The notes: generated by a model from the sequence alone, not told the origin. 64,000 nt of DNA from Caldicoprobacter guelmensis (GCF_016908415.1 NZ_JAFBDW010000001.1:186001-250000); one strand, 5' to 3'. Counted from the first letter of the stretch, positions 24,331 to 33,746 are shown. Made by a program: numbers and translations.

Positions 24331-25470
24331 ATGAAAAAGAGGATAGCAATACTGGGCTCTACCGGTTCTATAGGCCGGCAAGCCCTGGATGTAATATATG
24401 AGCACGTCGACAAATTCCAGGTTGTTGCCTTGACCACCAATCGAAATGTTGAGCTTTTGGCTCAGCAAGTAGAGGCCTTTCATCCCTCCTATGTGGGGAT
24501 AGTGGACTCTGAGAGCGTTCAAGAGTTTAAAAATTACGGCCTTACCGGCGTGGAGGTTTTATCGGGCAAAGAGTGCCTTAAAAATATAGCCACGCTGCCT
24601 GAGGTGGACCTAGTACTTGTGGCGGTGGTGGGGATTTCTGGGCTTGAACCCACCATAGCGGCTTTAGAGGCTGGTAAAGACGTTGCGCTGGCAAATAAGG
24701 AGTCGTTGGTGGCCGGCGGGCACCTGGTTGTAGAGGCTGCCAGAAAGTCGGAAAGCAAAATCATACCGGTGGACAGCGAGCACTCCGCCATATTCCAGTG
24801 CTTAGCCGGATGTGATGACCCAAATAAAATAAAGAGGATATACCTTACTGCTTCGGGAGGCCCCTTCAGAAATTACTCAAAGGATCAATTACGCCACGTC
24901 ACAGTGGAGGAGGCTTTAAATCATCCAAACTGGAGGATGGGTAAGAAGGTCACTATAGATAGCGCTACCCTGATGAACAAGGGGCTTGAAGTCATAGAGG
25001 CTCATTGGCTGTTCGGGCTTTCCATAGAGCAGATACAGGTGGTCATCCATCCTCAAAGCGTCATACATTCCATGGTAGAATATATCGATGGTAGCATAAT
25101 AGCCCATATGGGCAAGACCGATATGCGCCTGCCCATATTGTACGCTTTATCATGGCCCCAACGCCTTGAGTCTTCAGTTGGGAGTTTGGAGCTTGCCGCC
25201 ATGGAACCACTTACTTTTGAGATGCCTGATTTTGACAGGTTCCCCTGTTTAGGGCTTGCGTATAAGGCATTAGAAATAGGAGGGACTATGCCCGTGGTAT
25301 TGAACGCCGCCGATGAGGTAGCAGTGGAAAAATTCTTGAGAGGCGAGATTTCCTTTATGGAAATTCCTGTAATGATAGAACAGGCCATGAAGTCGCATAA
25401 GGCCGTTCAGAACCCTGACCTCAATACCATACTGAGGGTAGACCACGGCATACGCAGGCAGTTGATGTGA
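24331..25470 (+). CDS. dxr: 1-deoxy-D-xylulose 5-phosphate reductoisomerase
   Basis: Dxr makes 2-C-methyl-D-erythritol 4-phosphate, the committed step of the MEP isoprenoid pathway, using NADPH. The 379-residue product begins MKKRIAILGSTGSIGRQALD, with the nucleotide-binding GSTGSIG. It shows LANKESLVAGG, the metal/substrate segment PVDSEHSAIFQCL, and TASGGPFRNY. The frame extends upstream to a TTG at 24277, but GTGGAGGT just before ATG 24331 marks the real start. With ispG downstream, two MEP enzymes flank rseP. Confidence 0.97.
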   Translation: MKKRIAILGSTGSIGRQALDVIYEHVDKFQVVALTTNRNVELLAQQVEAFHPSYVGIVDSESVQEFKNYGLTGVEVLSGKECLKNIATLPEVDLVLVAVVGISGLEPTIAALEAGKDVALANKESLVAGGHLVVEAARKSESKIIPVDSEHSAIFQCLAGCDDPNKIKRIYLTASGGPFRNYSKDQLRHVTVEEALNHPNWRMGKKVTIDSATLMNKGLEVIEAHWLFGLSIEQIQVVIHPQSVIHSMVEYIDGSIIAHMGKTDMRLPILYALSWPQRLESSVGSLELAAMEPLTFEMPDFDRFPCLGLAYKALEIGGTMPVVLNAADEVAVEKFLRGEISFMEIPVMIEQAMKSHKAVQNPDLNTILRVDHGIRRQLM

Positions 25471-25486
25471 AAAGGTGGGTGAAAGC

Positions 25487-26512
25487 ATGCTGACGTTATT
25501 AGTTGCCTTGCTTTTCTTTGGCGTTCTCATAATGGTTCACGAGCTAGGCCATTTTTTGGTTGGACGGTTGGTCGGTGTGCACGCGGAAGAATTTTCTATC
25601 GGTATGGGGCCTAAGCTGTTTGGTTTTTCTAGTAAAGGTACTCGGTTTTCGGTGAGGGCATTGCCAATAGGCGGTTATGTTAAATTCCTCGGCGAAGATG
25701 AAAAGTCGGATGACCCACGTGCCTTCGGCAATGCCAGCCTGTGGAGGCGTATGGCAGTCATAGCCTCGGGGCCTGCCATGAACATATTGCTGGCTATAGT
25801 GCTCCTTGCTGTGTTTTACATGGGCTATGGGATATACGAGGTTGTACCCGAGATTTTACAGGTGGTAGAAAACAGCCCGGCCGATAGAGCTGGGCTCATG
25901 CCGGGCGATAAGATCCTACAGGTGGATGGGGTATCGGTGGAGGGCATGGAGGCACAGCAAGCGGTTGAAGCCATACGCAATACCATAAAGCAAAAGGGTG
26001 GCAACGAACTGGAAATAGTGGTGCAGCGGGATGGAAAGAATATAAGCGTTAAGCTGGTACCGGAGTATAGCCAAAAGAGCGACTCATATGTGATAGGAAT
26101 AGTCTTTGGACGGATTAGGCGGTATAGCTTGATGCCTGCTATAGGCCTGGCTTTTCGTCAGGCGGGGAAGATAATGGTCATGATGGTGGATATGCTTAGA
26201 GCCCTGATATTCAGGGGCCAGGGATTAAATGAGGTTATGGGACCGGTGGGCATTGTAGGAGAGATAGGCAAGGCCGTTCAAGCGGGGATGCAGCAGCTTT
26301 TAAGTCTGGCCATAATCATAACCTTAAACTTGGGGGTTATAAACCTTATCCCTTTTCCGGCATTGGACGGTGGACGCCTTGTGCTGTTGTTGATTGAAGG
26401 CGTAAGGGGTAAACCACTCGAACCTGAAAAGGAAGGGTTTATCCATTTCATAGGATTTGTAGTGCTCATACTCCTTATGGTATTGGTGACCTATCAAGAT
26501 ATAATGAGATGA
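25487..26512 (+). CDS. rseP: Site-2 intramembrane metalloprotease RseP/RasP
   Basis: RseP (RasP in Bacillus) cleaves membrane-embedded anti-sigma factors and signal peptide remnants. In 341 residues it has the zinc site HELGH at residues 18-22 in the first membrane segment. A PDZ domain lies at about 110-190 (SPADRAGLMPGDKILQVDGV), and LIPFPALDGGRL provides the third zinc ligand in a later segment. A longer GTG start at 25475 is possible; ATG 25487 fits the AAAGGTGG ribosome binding site. It sits between dxr and ispG, as in many Clostridia. Confidence 0.96.
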   Translation: MLTLLVALLFFGVLIMVHELGHFLVGRLVGVHAEEFSIGMGPKLFGFSSKGTRFSVRALPIGGYVKFLGEDEKSDDPRAFGNASLWRRMAVIASGPAMNILLAIVLLAVFYMGYGIYEVVPEILQVVENSPADRAGLMPGDKILQVDGVSVEGMEAQQAVEAIRNTIKQKGGNELEIVVQRDGKNISVKLVPEYSQKSDSYVIGIVFGRIRRYSLMPAIGLAFRQAGKIMVMMVDMLRALIFRGQGLNEVMGPVGIVGEIGKAVQAGMQQLLSLAIIITLNLGVINLIPFPALDGGRLVLLLIEGVRGKPLEPEKEGFIHFIGFVVLILLMVLVTYQDIMR

Positions 26513-26545
26513 GCCCAAATGCAACTGTGTGGCAGGTGAAAAGGC

Positions 26546-27619
26546 ATGGAAAGGCGAAAGACCAGGAAGATAAAAGTAGGAAAGGTTGAAATAGGGGGAG
26601 ACGCACCCATTACGGTACAGTCCATGACCAGCACTGATACCAGGGATGTGGATGCCACAATAAAGCAGGTGCTTGAGCTTGAGGCGTGTGGATGCGACAT
26701 AGTCAGGTTGGCCGTTTTTGATGAGGCGTGTACCAATACCATCCAGGAGATCAAGAAAGTGACCGATATCCCACTGGTTGCTGACATACACTTTGATTAT
26801 CGTTTGGCGCTTGCTGCCATAGAAAAAGGCGTGGACAAGTTAAGGATCAATCCCGGAAATATAGGTGGCTATAACGCAGTGCAGAAGGTGGTTGCTGCTG
26901 CCAAGGAAAGAGGCATACCTATACGGATTGGCGTAAACTCTGGCTCTTTGAGCAAGGAAATACTGTACAAATACGGCAATACGCCGCAGGGTATGGTAGA
27001 AAGCGCTTTGGAACACGTGTCCATGTTTGAAAAACTAGGGTACGAGAATATCGTGATTTCGCTTAAAGCTTCCAACGTCATGAAGACAATAGAAGCTTAT
27101 CGTTTGATGAGCCAGCGAGTGGATTATCCCCTGCATCTGGGAGTTACAGAAGCGGGTACCTCTTTTTCAGGAATCATAAAGTCGGCTATTGGGATTGGTA
27201 CCTTGTTGGCTGAAGGCATAGGCGACACGTTGAGGGTATCGCTTACAGCTTCGCCGGTGGAGGAGGTAAAGGTGGGGCGGGAGATATTAAAAGCCCTGGG
27301 TTTGAGAACGTATGGCATAGAGATAATATCGTGTCCTACCTGTGGGAGATGTAATATAGATTTGATAAATCTGGTTCAAAAATTGCAGGATGAGCTTAAA
27401 GGGGTTGATTATCCGCTTAAGGTGGCAGTAATGGGATGCGTAGTCAATGGTCCTGGCGAAGCAAGGGAAGCCGATATAGGCATTGCTGGCGGCCAAGGCA
27501 GGGTGGCATTGTTCAAAAAGGGCGAAGTGGTGGGAACTGTGCCTGAGGATAAGGCCTTGGAAGTGCTTTTATCCGAGGTCCGCAAGATGATACCAGATAA
27601 GAGCGGGAAGGGCGTATAA
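26546..27619 (+). CDS. ispG: 4-hydroxy-3-methylbut-2-en-1-yl diphosphate synthase (flavodoxin)
   Basis: IspG reductively opens the cyclic diphosphate of the MEP pathway using a [4Fe-4S] cluster. The 357-residue protein has the TIM-barrel part beginning RKIKVGKVEIGGDAPITVQS with VADIHFDYRLAL and INPGNIGG. The cluster domain carries ISCPTCGRCNIDL and GCVVNGPGEAREADIGIAGG, which supply the cysteines and the glutamate ligand. Its TAA stop overlaps by one base the ATG of a truncated glycosyltransferase remnant. Confidence 0.97.
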   Translation: MERRKTRKIKVGKVEIGGDAPITVQSMTSTDTRDVDATIKQVLELEACGCDIVRLAVFDEACTNTIQEIKKVTDIPLVADIHFDYRLALAAIEKGVDKLRINPGNIGGYNAVQKVVAAAKERGIPIRIGVNSGSLSKEILYKYGNTPQGMVESALEHVSMFEKLGYENIVISLKASNVMKTIEAYRLMSQRVDYPLHLGVTEAGTSFSGIIKSAIGIGTLLAEGIGDTLRVSLTASPVEEVKVGREILKALGLRTYGIEIISCPTCGRCNIDLINLVQKLQDELKGVDYPLKVAVMGCVVNGPGEAREADIGIAGGQGRVALFKKGEVVGTVPEDKALEVLLSEVRKMIPDKSGKGV

Positions 27620-27768
27620 TGAGCGTGGCGGTCATTATACCAGCATACAATGAAGAAAGGCACGTAAGTCAGGTGCTGACTGCCGCCAAAAAGGTGGACG
27701 AGGTTGACGACATAGTGGTTTGGAGAGTTCGGAACGCTTTAAGGGAGGGTGAATCATATGGCCGGTGA
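27619..27768 (+). pseudogene. Remnant of a family 2 glycosyltransferase (N-terminal ~34 residues only)
   Basis: An ATG overlapping the ispG stop opens a 49-codon frame whose first residues, MSVAVIIPAYNEERHVSQVL and on to VDEVDDIVV, are the N terminus of GT-A/family 2 glycosyltransferases, including the IPAYNEE nucleotide-sugar-binding strand. After DDIVV the sequence changes abruptly to WRVRNALREGESYGR and stops, where a full gene would continue VDDGS. The catalytic Asp motif and the remaining 200 or more residues are absent. I read this as a gene lost by deletion with a junction near 27721, or as a small overlapping peptide gene. It runs into the polC start. Confidence 0.7.
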
Positions 27769-27785
27769 CAGCGCGAAAGCGTTCC
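27731..27785 (+). promoter_or_regulatory. Inverted repeat enclosing the polC ribosome binding site and start
   Basis: GGAACGCTTT (27731-27740) and AAAGCGTTCC (27776-27785) are a perfect 10-bp inverted repeat. Its 35-base loop contains the ribosome binding site AAGGGAGGG and the ATG at 27758. In mRNA the polC start would lie in the loop; an alternative pairing of AAGGG with the CCCTT at 27784-27788 would hide part of the ribosome binding site. Confidence 0.55.
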
Positions 27786-30700
27786 CTTTGGGCAAAATAG
27801 TTGATGGAAGTTTCGGTGCATGGATAGATAAATTGAGCCTGATAAAGGCAATAGTCTACAAAAATCAGAGAAAATGGGACATATATGTAAATGCCGAGTC
27901 TTTTGTAGAACCCCAGAGAATACGCTTGCTCGAACAGCACATTAAGGAGAAGTTTCCTGAGCTTAAACAGGTAAGGTTAAAAGTAGTGTATAAAAATAAC
28001 GGTGGGGAAATATTAAGCCGGTATTTTTCTCATTTTTGGAAAGGCCTTGTGGAATCCATGAAGGATGAGCTCCCTTCTTTAAATGGGTGGCTGGACTATT
28101 GTACCCCTCAGCTATCATCCGATGGGCTTATGCTTTTGCTCAGCCACCCCGCTGCATTGGACCTGTTCAAAATAAAAAAAGTTGATCAATATATAAAGGA
28201 TTGGCTGTTTGAAACCTTTAATCAGCACATAAAGGTGAGCATGGAGTTGGTAGATGGGGGACAAGAATGGCTGGATGAGGAGTACTTCGTTGAAAGAGAA
28301 AAGGAGGATTCACTCTTAGTAAAGGAGGCTGTACAGATAAATGAGTCACCTCCAAAGTCCTCAGAGCAACAGGGTGAGGTAGAACAGGGAGAAGATAATG
28401 AAATTGTTATATTGGGCAAAGCCATAAAGGACTCCCCCATGCCCATATCGCAGATTCAAGAAGGTATTGAGGCAGTGGTCATCGAGGGCGAGGTTCTCGA
28501 GGTTGAGAAGAGGGAACTAAAAGGCGAAAAAGTCCTCTTTTGCATAGATGTCACCGATTATACCGATTCAATTACCACGAAAGCTTTTTGCCCTAAGGAT
28601 AAAGTTTCTAATATGGAAACCGCCATAAAGAGCGGTTGCTGGATACGGGTAAAAGGTAGTTGCCGTTTTGACCCATTTCAGAGGGAAGAGATATTGCAGG
28701 CCAGCGATATCATGCTGGTTTCACCTAAGAAAAGGCAGGATACATATCCAGAAAAGAGGGTGGAGCTCCACCTACATACGCAGATGAGTGCCATGGATGC
28801 CGTGTCTCCCGTAACGGCGCTGATTGAGCGCGCTGCCCAGTGGGGACATCCTGCTATTGCCATTACCGATCATGGCGTGGTACAGGCATTCCCAGAAGCT
28901 CATGAAGCCAGCCAGCAATATGGCATAAAGGTCATATACGGCGTGGAGGCTTATCTGATTAACGATTGCAAACCTGTAGTCATAAATCCCAATGATAGGG
29001 ATTTTAACCAGCCATTTGTGGTTTTGGACATAGAGACCACCGGCCTTAATCCCAGAAAGGATGAGGTCACAGAGATTGGGGCTGTCAAAATAGTAGGCAG
29101 GAAGGTAGTGGACACCTTCAGCTGCTTCGTCAATCCCGGCATACCCATTCCCCGTGATATCGTAAAGCTTACGGGGATAACTGACGAAATGGTAAGGGAT
29201 GCCCCTGCTATTGAAGAGGTTTTGCCAGGCCTGCTTGAGTTTTTGGGCGATGCGGTACTGGTTGCTCATAACGCCTCTTTTGACCTAGGGTTTATAAAAG
29301 AGAAGTGCAGGCGCATAGGTGCGAGGATAAGCAATCCAATATTGGATACCCTGTTGCTGTCTAGGGAGCTGTTTAAGGATATTAAGCGTCACAGCCTTGA
29401 CGCCGTTGCACAACACATCAATATACCACAGGAACGGCATCACAGGGCGCTGGATGATGCAAAGACAGCGGCTCTTATATTGATACATATGCTGAACATG
29501 CTTGAGGAAAAGGGAGCCAGTAAGTTGTGCCACATCAATACCATGTTCAGCCATATAAGCAATTTAAATAGCCTGGAAAGTTACCACGCCGTTATACTGG
29601 CTCAGACGCAGGAAGGGCTCATCAACCTTTACAGGCTTATTACCAAATCCCATTTGGATTATTTTTATCGTAAGCCGCGCATTCCAAAGAGCGTGCTGGT
29701 AAGCCACCGTGAAGGGCTAATAGTGGGTTCAGGCTGTGACGCGGGAGAGCTCTATCAGGCGATATTGAAGGGCGTATCAGACGAGGAACTTATGGATATA
29801 GCCCTTTTCTATGACTACTTTGAGATACAGCCTTTGGGCAACAACGAACACTTGATCAGAGAGGGAAGGGTAAAGGACGTTGACGCCTTGAAAGAGATTA
29901 ATAGAAAGATAGTAAAGCTGGGAGAAAAGCTGGGCAGGCCTGTAGTGGCAACAGGCGATGTACACTTTTTGGACCCCCACGATGAGTACTACAGGCGTAT
30001 ACTGATGAGCTGCCAGGGTTACGAGGATGCCGAGCAACAGGCGCCTTTATATTTTAAAACCACTGACGAAATGCTGAACGAGTTTGGATACCTTGGTGAG
30101 GAAAAGGCAAAGGAGGTAGTGATATACGCTCCGCGAGCTATTGCTGACAGCATCGAGAACATAAAACCTATCCCCGATGAGCTGTATACTCCGGAAATTC
30201 CAGGTGCTGAAGAAAACGTGCGGAATATGGCCATAAACAACGCTAAGGCTATATATGGAGATCCTCTGCCTCCCATTGTGGAGGAACGCCTGAACAAAGA
30301 GCTAAATGCCATAATAAACAACGGCTATGCAGTGCTGTATTGGATTGCCCACAAGCTGGTCCAAAAATCGCTGGAGGATGGCTACTTAGTAGGGTCTCGC
30401 GGTTCCGTAGGTTCTTCATTTGTGGCTACCATGACCGGTATTACAGAAGTAAATCCACTGCCGCCACACTACGTGTGTCCATCCTGCAAGCATTCGGATT
30501 TTGAAGTGGATACCTCTAAATATGGTTGTGGCGTTGACCTGCCTGATAAAAATTGTCCTGTGTGCGGTACTCCCTATAGAAAAGAAGGGTTTGATATTCC
30601 TTTTGAGGTATTCCTGGGGTTTAATGGGGATAAGGTGCCAGATATTGACCTTAACTTTTCAGGCGAGTACCAGTCCACTGCCCATAAATACGCAGAAGAG

Positions 30701-32059
30701 CTGTTGGGGCGGGGTAACGTTTTCAGGGCTGGCACCATTGCCACCGTGGCTGAAAAGACGGCCTTCGGATTTGTCAAGAAATATCTTGAAGAGCATAATA
30801 AGGTGGCTCGAAACGCTGAAATAAAGCGGTTGGTTAGGGGATGTACCGGCATTAAGCGTACCACCGGCCAACACCCCGGTGGTGTGATGGTGGTACCCCA
30901 CAAATATGACATCCACCAGTTTACGCCCCTGCAGTACCCGGCCGATGACAGGGAGTCAGGGGTCATTACCACCCACTTTGATTATCACTCCATAAGCAGC
31001 AGGCTGGTCAAGCTGGATATACTGGGACACGATGACCCGACCGTTATACGCATGCTGGAGGATATAACTGGCATCGATGCCAGGTCCATCCCCATTGGCG
31101 AGGAAAGAACCATGAGGATATTTTCCAGCACCGAACCGCTAGGCCTTTCGCCGGAGGATATAAACTGCGAGGTGGGGACTTTCGGAATACCTGAATTTGG
31201 TACACGTTTTGTCAGGCAGATGCTTACTGAGACTAAGCCCAAGACCTTTTCAGAGCTGGTGCGCATAAGCGGCCTTTCCCATGGAACTGATGTATGGCTC
31301 AACAATGCGCAGGACCTGATAAGGAACGGAATAGCCCAGCTTTCAGAGGTGATCTCGGCCAGGGACGACATAATGATATATCTCATGTATAAAGGCGTTG
31401 AACCTGTACTTTCCTTTAAGATAATGGAAAACGTGCGCAAGGGGAAAGGCTTGACTCCAGAGCAGGAACAGAAGATGAGGGAAAACAACGTGCCGGAATG
31501 GTATATTGAATCGTGCAAGAAGATCAAGTACATGTTCCCTAAGGCTCACGCCGTGGCTTACGTGATCATGGCATTTAGGATTGCTTACTTTAAGGTGTAC
31601 TATCCAGAGGCCTTTTATGCTACCTACTTTACGGTCAGAGCTGATGACTTCGATGTCGATACCATATTGAAAGGGAAAGAAGCCATTGCGCGTAAGATCA
31701 AAGAAATGGACTCAAGAGGCAATTCTCTGAGCATGAAGGAAAAAAACTCCTTATCTGTGCTTGAAGTGGCACTGGAGATGTATGCAAGGGGGATAAGGCT
31801 GCTTCCGGTGGACCTGTACAAGTCAGATGCAGTTAAATTTTTAGTAACCCCTGAAGGGATAAGGATGCCCTTCAATGCTCTGCCCGGCGTTGGAATAAGC
31901 GCTGCCACAAGTATCGTTGAAGCCAGAAAATGCGGTAAGTTTGTATCTATTGAGGATTTCCGTGAAAGGGCCAAGGTTTCAAAGGCCGTGGTTGAGATAC
32001 TTAAAAACTACGGTTGTCTTAACGGCCTTCCTGAAACCAGTCAGATTTCGTTTTTTTAA
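27758..32059 (+). CDS. polC: DNA polymerase III alpha subunit, PolC type
   Basis: PolC is the essential Gram-positive replicative polymerase with built-in proofreading. About 1433 residues give an N-terminal domain and an OB domain near 240-330. A PHP domain carries ELHLHTQMSAMDAV near 337 and AITDHG. The DEDD exonuclease has DIETTGLNP near 423, AHNASFDLG and HRALDDAKTA. A four-cysteine zinc knuckle (CPSC, CPVC) lies near 907-942, and the polymerase active site has PDIDLNFSGEYQ near 962. The C terminus SQISFF is a beta-clamp-binding motif. ATG 27758 is eight bases from GGGAGGG; GTG 27749 is the longer option. Confidence 0.98.
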   Translation: MAGDSAKAFPLGKIVDGSFGAWIDKLSLIKAIVYKNQRKWDIYVNAESFVEPQRIRLLEQHIKEKFPELKQVRLKVVYKNNGGEILSRYFSHFWKGLVESMKDELPSLNGWLDYCTPQLSSDGLMLLLSHPAALDLFKIKKVDQYIKDWLFETFNQHIKVSMELVDGGQEWLDEEYFVEREKEDSLLVKEAVQINESPPKSSEQQGEVEQGEDNEIVILGKAIKDSPMPISQIQEGIEAVVIEGEVLEVEKRELKGEKVLFCIDVTDYTDSITTKAFCPKDKVSNMETAIKSGCWIRVKGSCRFDPFQREEILQASDIMLVSPKKRQDTYPEKRVELHLHTQMSAMDAVSPVTALIERAAQWGHPAIAITDHGVVQAFPEAHEASQQYGIKVIYGVEAYLINDCKPVVINPNDRDFNQPFVVLDIETTGLNPRKDEVTEIGAVKIVGRKVVDTFSCFVNPGIPIPRDIVKLTGITDEMVRDAPAIEEVLPGLLEFLGDAVLVAHNASFDLGFIKEKCRRIGARISNPILDTLLLSRELFKDIKRHSLDAVAQHINIPQERHHRALDDAKTAALILIHMLNMLEEKGASKLCHINTMFSHISNLNSLESYHAVILAQTQEGLINLYRLITKSHLDYFYRKPRIPKSVLVSHREGLIVGSGCDAGELYQAILKGVSDEELMDIALFYDYFEIQPLGNNEHLIREGRVKDVDALKEINRKIVKLGEKLGRPVVATGDVHFLDPHDEYYRRILMSCQGYEDAEQQAPLYFKTTDEMLNEFGYLGEEKAKEVVIYAPRAIADSIENIKPIPDELYTPEIPGAEENVRNMAINNAKAIYGDPLPPIVEERLNKELNAIINNGYAVLYWIAHKLVQKSLEDGYLVGSRGSVGSSFVATMTGITEVNPLPPHYVCPSCKHSDFEVDTSKYGCGVDLPDKNCPVCGTPYRKEGFDIPFEVFLGFNGDKVPDIDLNFSGEYQSTAHKYAEELLGRGNVFRAGTIATVAEKTAFGFVKKYLEEHNKVARNAEIKRLVRGCTGIKRTTGQHPGGVMVVPHKYDIHQFTPLQYPADDRESGVITTHFDYHSISSRLVKLDILGHDDPTVIRMLEDITGIDARSIPIGEERTMRIFSSTEPLGLSPEDINCEVGTFGIPEFGTRFVRQMLTETKPKTFSELVRISGLSHGTDVWLNNAQDLIRNGIAQLSEVISARDDIMIYLMYKGVEPVLSFKIMENVRKGKGLTPEQEQKMRENNVPEWYIESCKKIKYMFPKAHAVAYVIMAFRIAYFKVYYPEAFYATYFTVRADDFDVDTILKGKEAIARKIKEMDSRGNSLSMKEKNSLSVLEVALEMYARGIRLLPVDLYKSDAVKFLVTPEGIRMPFNALPGVGISAATSIVEARKCGKFVSIEDFRERAKVSKAVVEILKNYGCLNGLPETSQISFF

Positions 32060-32060
32060 C

Positions 32061-32089
32061 TTGCATTTACTGAGGTGTGGTGATATAAT
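32061..32089 (+). promoter_or_regulatory. Strong sigma-A promoter for the rimP-nusA-infB operon
   Basis: TTGCAT (32061-32066) and a consensus TATAAT (32084-32089) are exactly 17 bases apart, starting one base after the polC stop. This separates the nusA operon from polC transcription. Confidence 0.85.
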
Positions 32090-32122
32090 GAATTTGATTT
32101 ACCATAGCTTGTTTGCCTGAGT

Positions 32123-32152
32123 AGAGTGGGGAAACCCACTCTTTCGTTGTTA
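32123..32152 (+). terminator. Terminator-like hairpin in the rimP leader
   Basis: AGAGTGGG (32123-32130) and CCCACTCT (32135-32142) form a perfect 8-bp stem with a GAAA tetraloop, followed by TTCGTTGTTA. It lies only about 30 bases after the predicted transcription start and before rimP, so it may terminate polC read-through or attenuate the new transcript. The T tract is imperfect. Confidence 0.6.
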
Positions 32153-32215
32153 TTGATTAAAATGCACGATTAGGAAAGATTAATAATATGAAAATTTCAT
32201 TCTGGAGGTTAGGAT

Positions 32216-32677
32216 ATGGCGCAGAGTAAAGTTGAGCAAGTGGTGGAGGCCCTTGCACGCCCCATATTGGAAGAGCTCAAATATGAGCTTGTGGATTTAG
32301 AGTATAAAAAGGAGGGCGGAAGCTGGTTTTTGAGGTTTTATCTCGATAAACCCGGTGGGATCACGCTGGATGACTGCCAGATATTCAGTGAGCGGATCAG
32401 CGAGGTTCTGGATCAAGTTGACCCCATTCCACATCGCTATTACCTGGAGGTGTCTTCGCCCGGGCTTGACAGGCCGCTCAAAAAAGAAGAAGATTTTAAA
32501 CGTTATAAGGGGCATAGGGTCCACGTAAAGCTTTATAAGTCTGTCAATGGCGAAAAAAATTATTACGGTGAACTGGTAGGGCTTGAAGGCGGCAACGTAG
32601 TCATTAAAGATGGGGGATGCACCTATTCGTTTCCGCGTGAAAATGTTGCTATGGTGCGGCTGGATGTAAATATCTAG
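32216..32677 (+). CDS. rimP: Ribosome maturation factor RimP
   Basis: RimP assists maturation of the 30S subunit. The 153-residue protein shows ELVDLEYKKEGGSWFLRFYL, DDCQIFSERISEVLDQVDPI and YYLEVSSPGLDRPLKKEEDF. These are the family's defining stretches across its N-terminal alpha/beta domain and into its C-terminal Sm-like domain. TCTGGAGG precedes ATG 32216. As elsewhere in bacteria it opens the rimP-nusA-infB operon. Confidence 0.97.
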   Translation: MAQSKVEQVVEALARPILEELKYELVDLEYKKEGGSWFLRFYLDKPGGITLDDCQIFSERISEVLDQVDPIPHRYYLEVSSPGLDRPLKKEEDFKRYKGHRVHVKLYKSVNGEKNYYGELVGLEGGNVVIKDGGCTYSFPRENVAMVRLDVNI

Positions 32678-32693
32678 TGAAGGAGGAGTATTT

Positions 32694-33746
32694 ATGAATG
32701 CCGAATTTTTGGAGGCCATTGAACAGATAGGCAAAGAAAAGGGTATAGATGCCGATGTGTTGTTTGAGGCTATCAATGCTGCTCTGTTGTCAGCCTATAA
32801 GAAACACTTTGGAACAGCACAGAATGTGCGCATTGATATAGATAGGGCAAGTGGGCAGGTCAGGGTCTTCGCCCTTAAAAAGGTAGTGGAGAAGGCCACA
32901 AACAAAAACCTGGAGATTGACTTGGATGAGGCCAAAAGGATCAATCCCAATTACCAGCTCAACGATATCGTTGAAATAGAGGTGACTCCTAAAAACTTCG
33001 GCAGGATTGCTGCACAAAACGCCAAGCAGGTGGTCATACAGCGGATTCGCGAAGCCGAAAGAGCAGTGTTGTATCAAAAGTTTCTTGAGAAGGAAAATGA
33101 GATAGTGGCAGGAATAGTGCAGAGAATAGAAAAAAAGACCGTGTTTGTAGACCTTGACCGCGCTGAAGGCATACTACCTCCAAATGAACAGATGCCCAAT
33201 GAGGAATACCACGTAAACGACAGAATACGGGTATACATTCTCGAGGTCAAGAAAACCACCAAAGGGCCGCAGATCATCGTATCGCGTACACATCCTGGCC
33301 TTATAAAAAGGCTGTTTGAACGTGAAGTACCTGAAATCATACGTGGAGAGGTTATCATAAAAGCCATAGCAAGGGAGGCAGGTTCAAGAACCAAGATTGC
33401 AGTACATTCCACCGTACCGGGGCTCGATCCAGTAGGGGCTTGTGTTGGGCAGAAGGGCATGCGGGTACAACACGTGCTTGATGAAGTCAAGGGCGAGAAG
33501 ATAGACATCGTGAAGTGGAGCAGTAGCCCAGCCGAGTTCATTGCAAACGCCCTGAGCCCTGCCAAGGTTTTGAGCGTGACCATAGATGAAAAGGAGAAGG
33601 CAGCCAGGGTAATTGTACCTGACCACCAGCTTTCTTTGGCTATCGGCAAAGAAGGCCAGAACGCAAGGCTTGCGGCCAAGTTGACTGGTTGGAAAATCGA
33701 CATAAAAAGCGAGTCACAGGCAAATAGATTCAGCTTGCCATCCTGA
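32694..33746 (+). CDS. nusA: Transcription termination/antitermination factor NusA
   Basis: NusA binds RNA polymerase and modulates pausing, termination and antitermination. The 350-residue protein has the N-terminal polymerase-binding domain (1-125), an S1 domain (about 130-200) and two KH domains (about 230-345). KH1 shows DPVGACVGQKGMRVQHVLDE and KH2 shows LAIGKEGQNARLAAKLTGW. It lacks the acidic C-terminal repeats of E. coli NusA, as is normal for Firmicutes. AAGGAGGAG lies just before ATG 32694. Confidence 0.98.
   Translation: MNAEFLEAIEQIGKEKGIDADVLFEAINAALLSAYKKHFGTAQNVRIDIDRASGQVRVFALKKVVEKATNKNLEIDLDEAKRINPNYQLNDIVEIEVTPKNFGRIAAQNAKQVVIQRIREAERAVLYQKFLEKENEIVAGIVQRIEKKTVFVDLDRAEGILPPNEQMPNEEYHVNDRIRVYILEVKKTTKGPQIIVSRTHPGLIKRLFEREVPEIIRGEVIIKAIAREAGSRTKIAVHSTVPGLDPVGACVGQKGMRVQHVLDEVKGEKIDIVKWSSSPAEFIANALSPAKVLSVTIDEKEKAARVIVPDHQLSLAIGKEGQNARLAAKLTGWKIDIKSESQANRFSLPS

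Noticed and set aside
33074..33703. A 209-codon minus-strand open frame inside nusA
   Set aside because: It is antisense to conserved S1/KH coding sequence, with no domain and no start signals.
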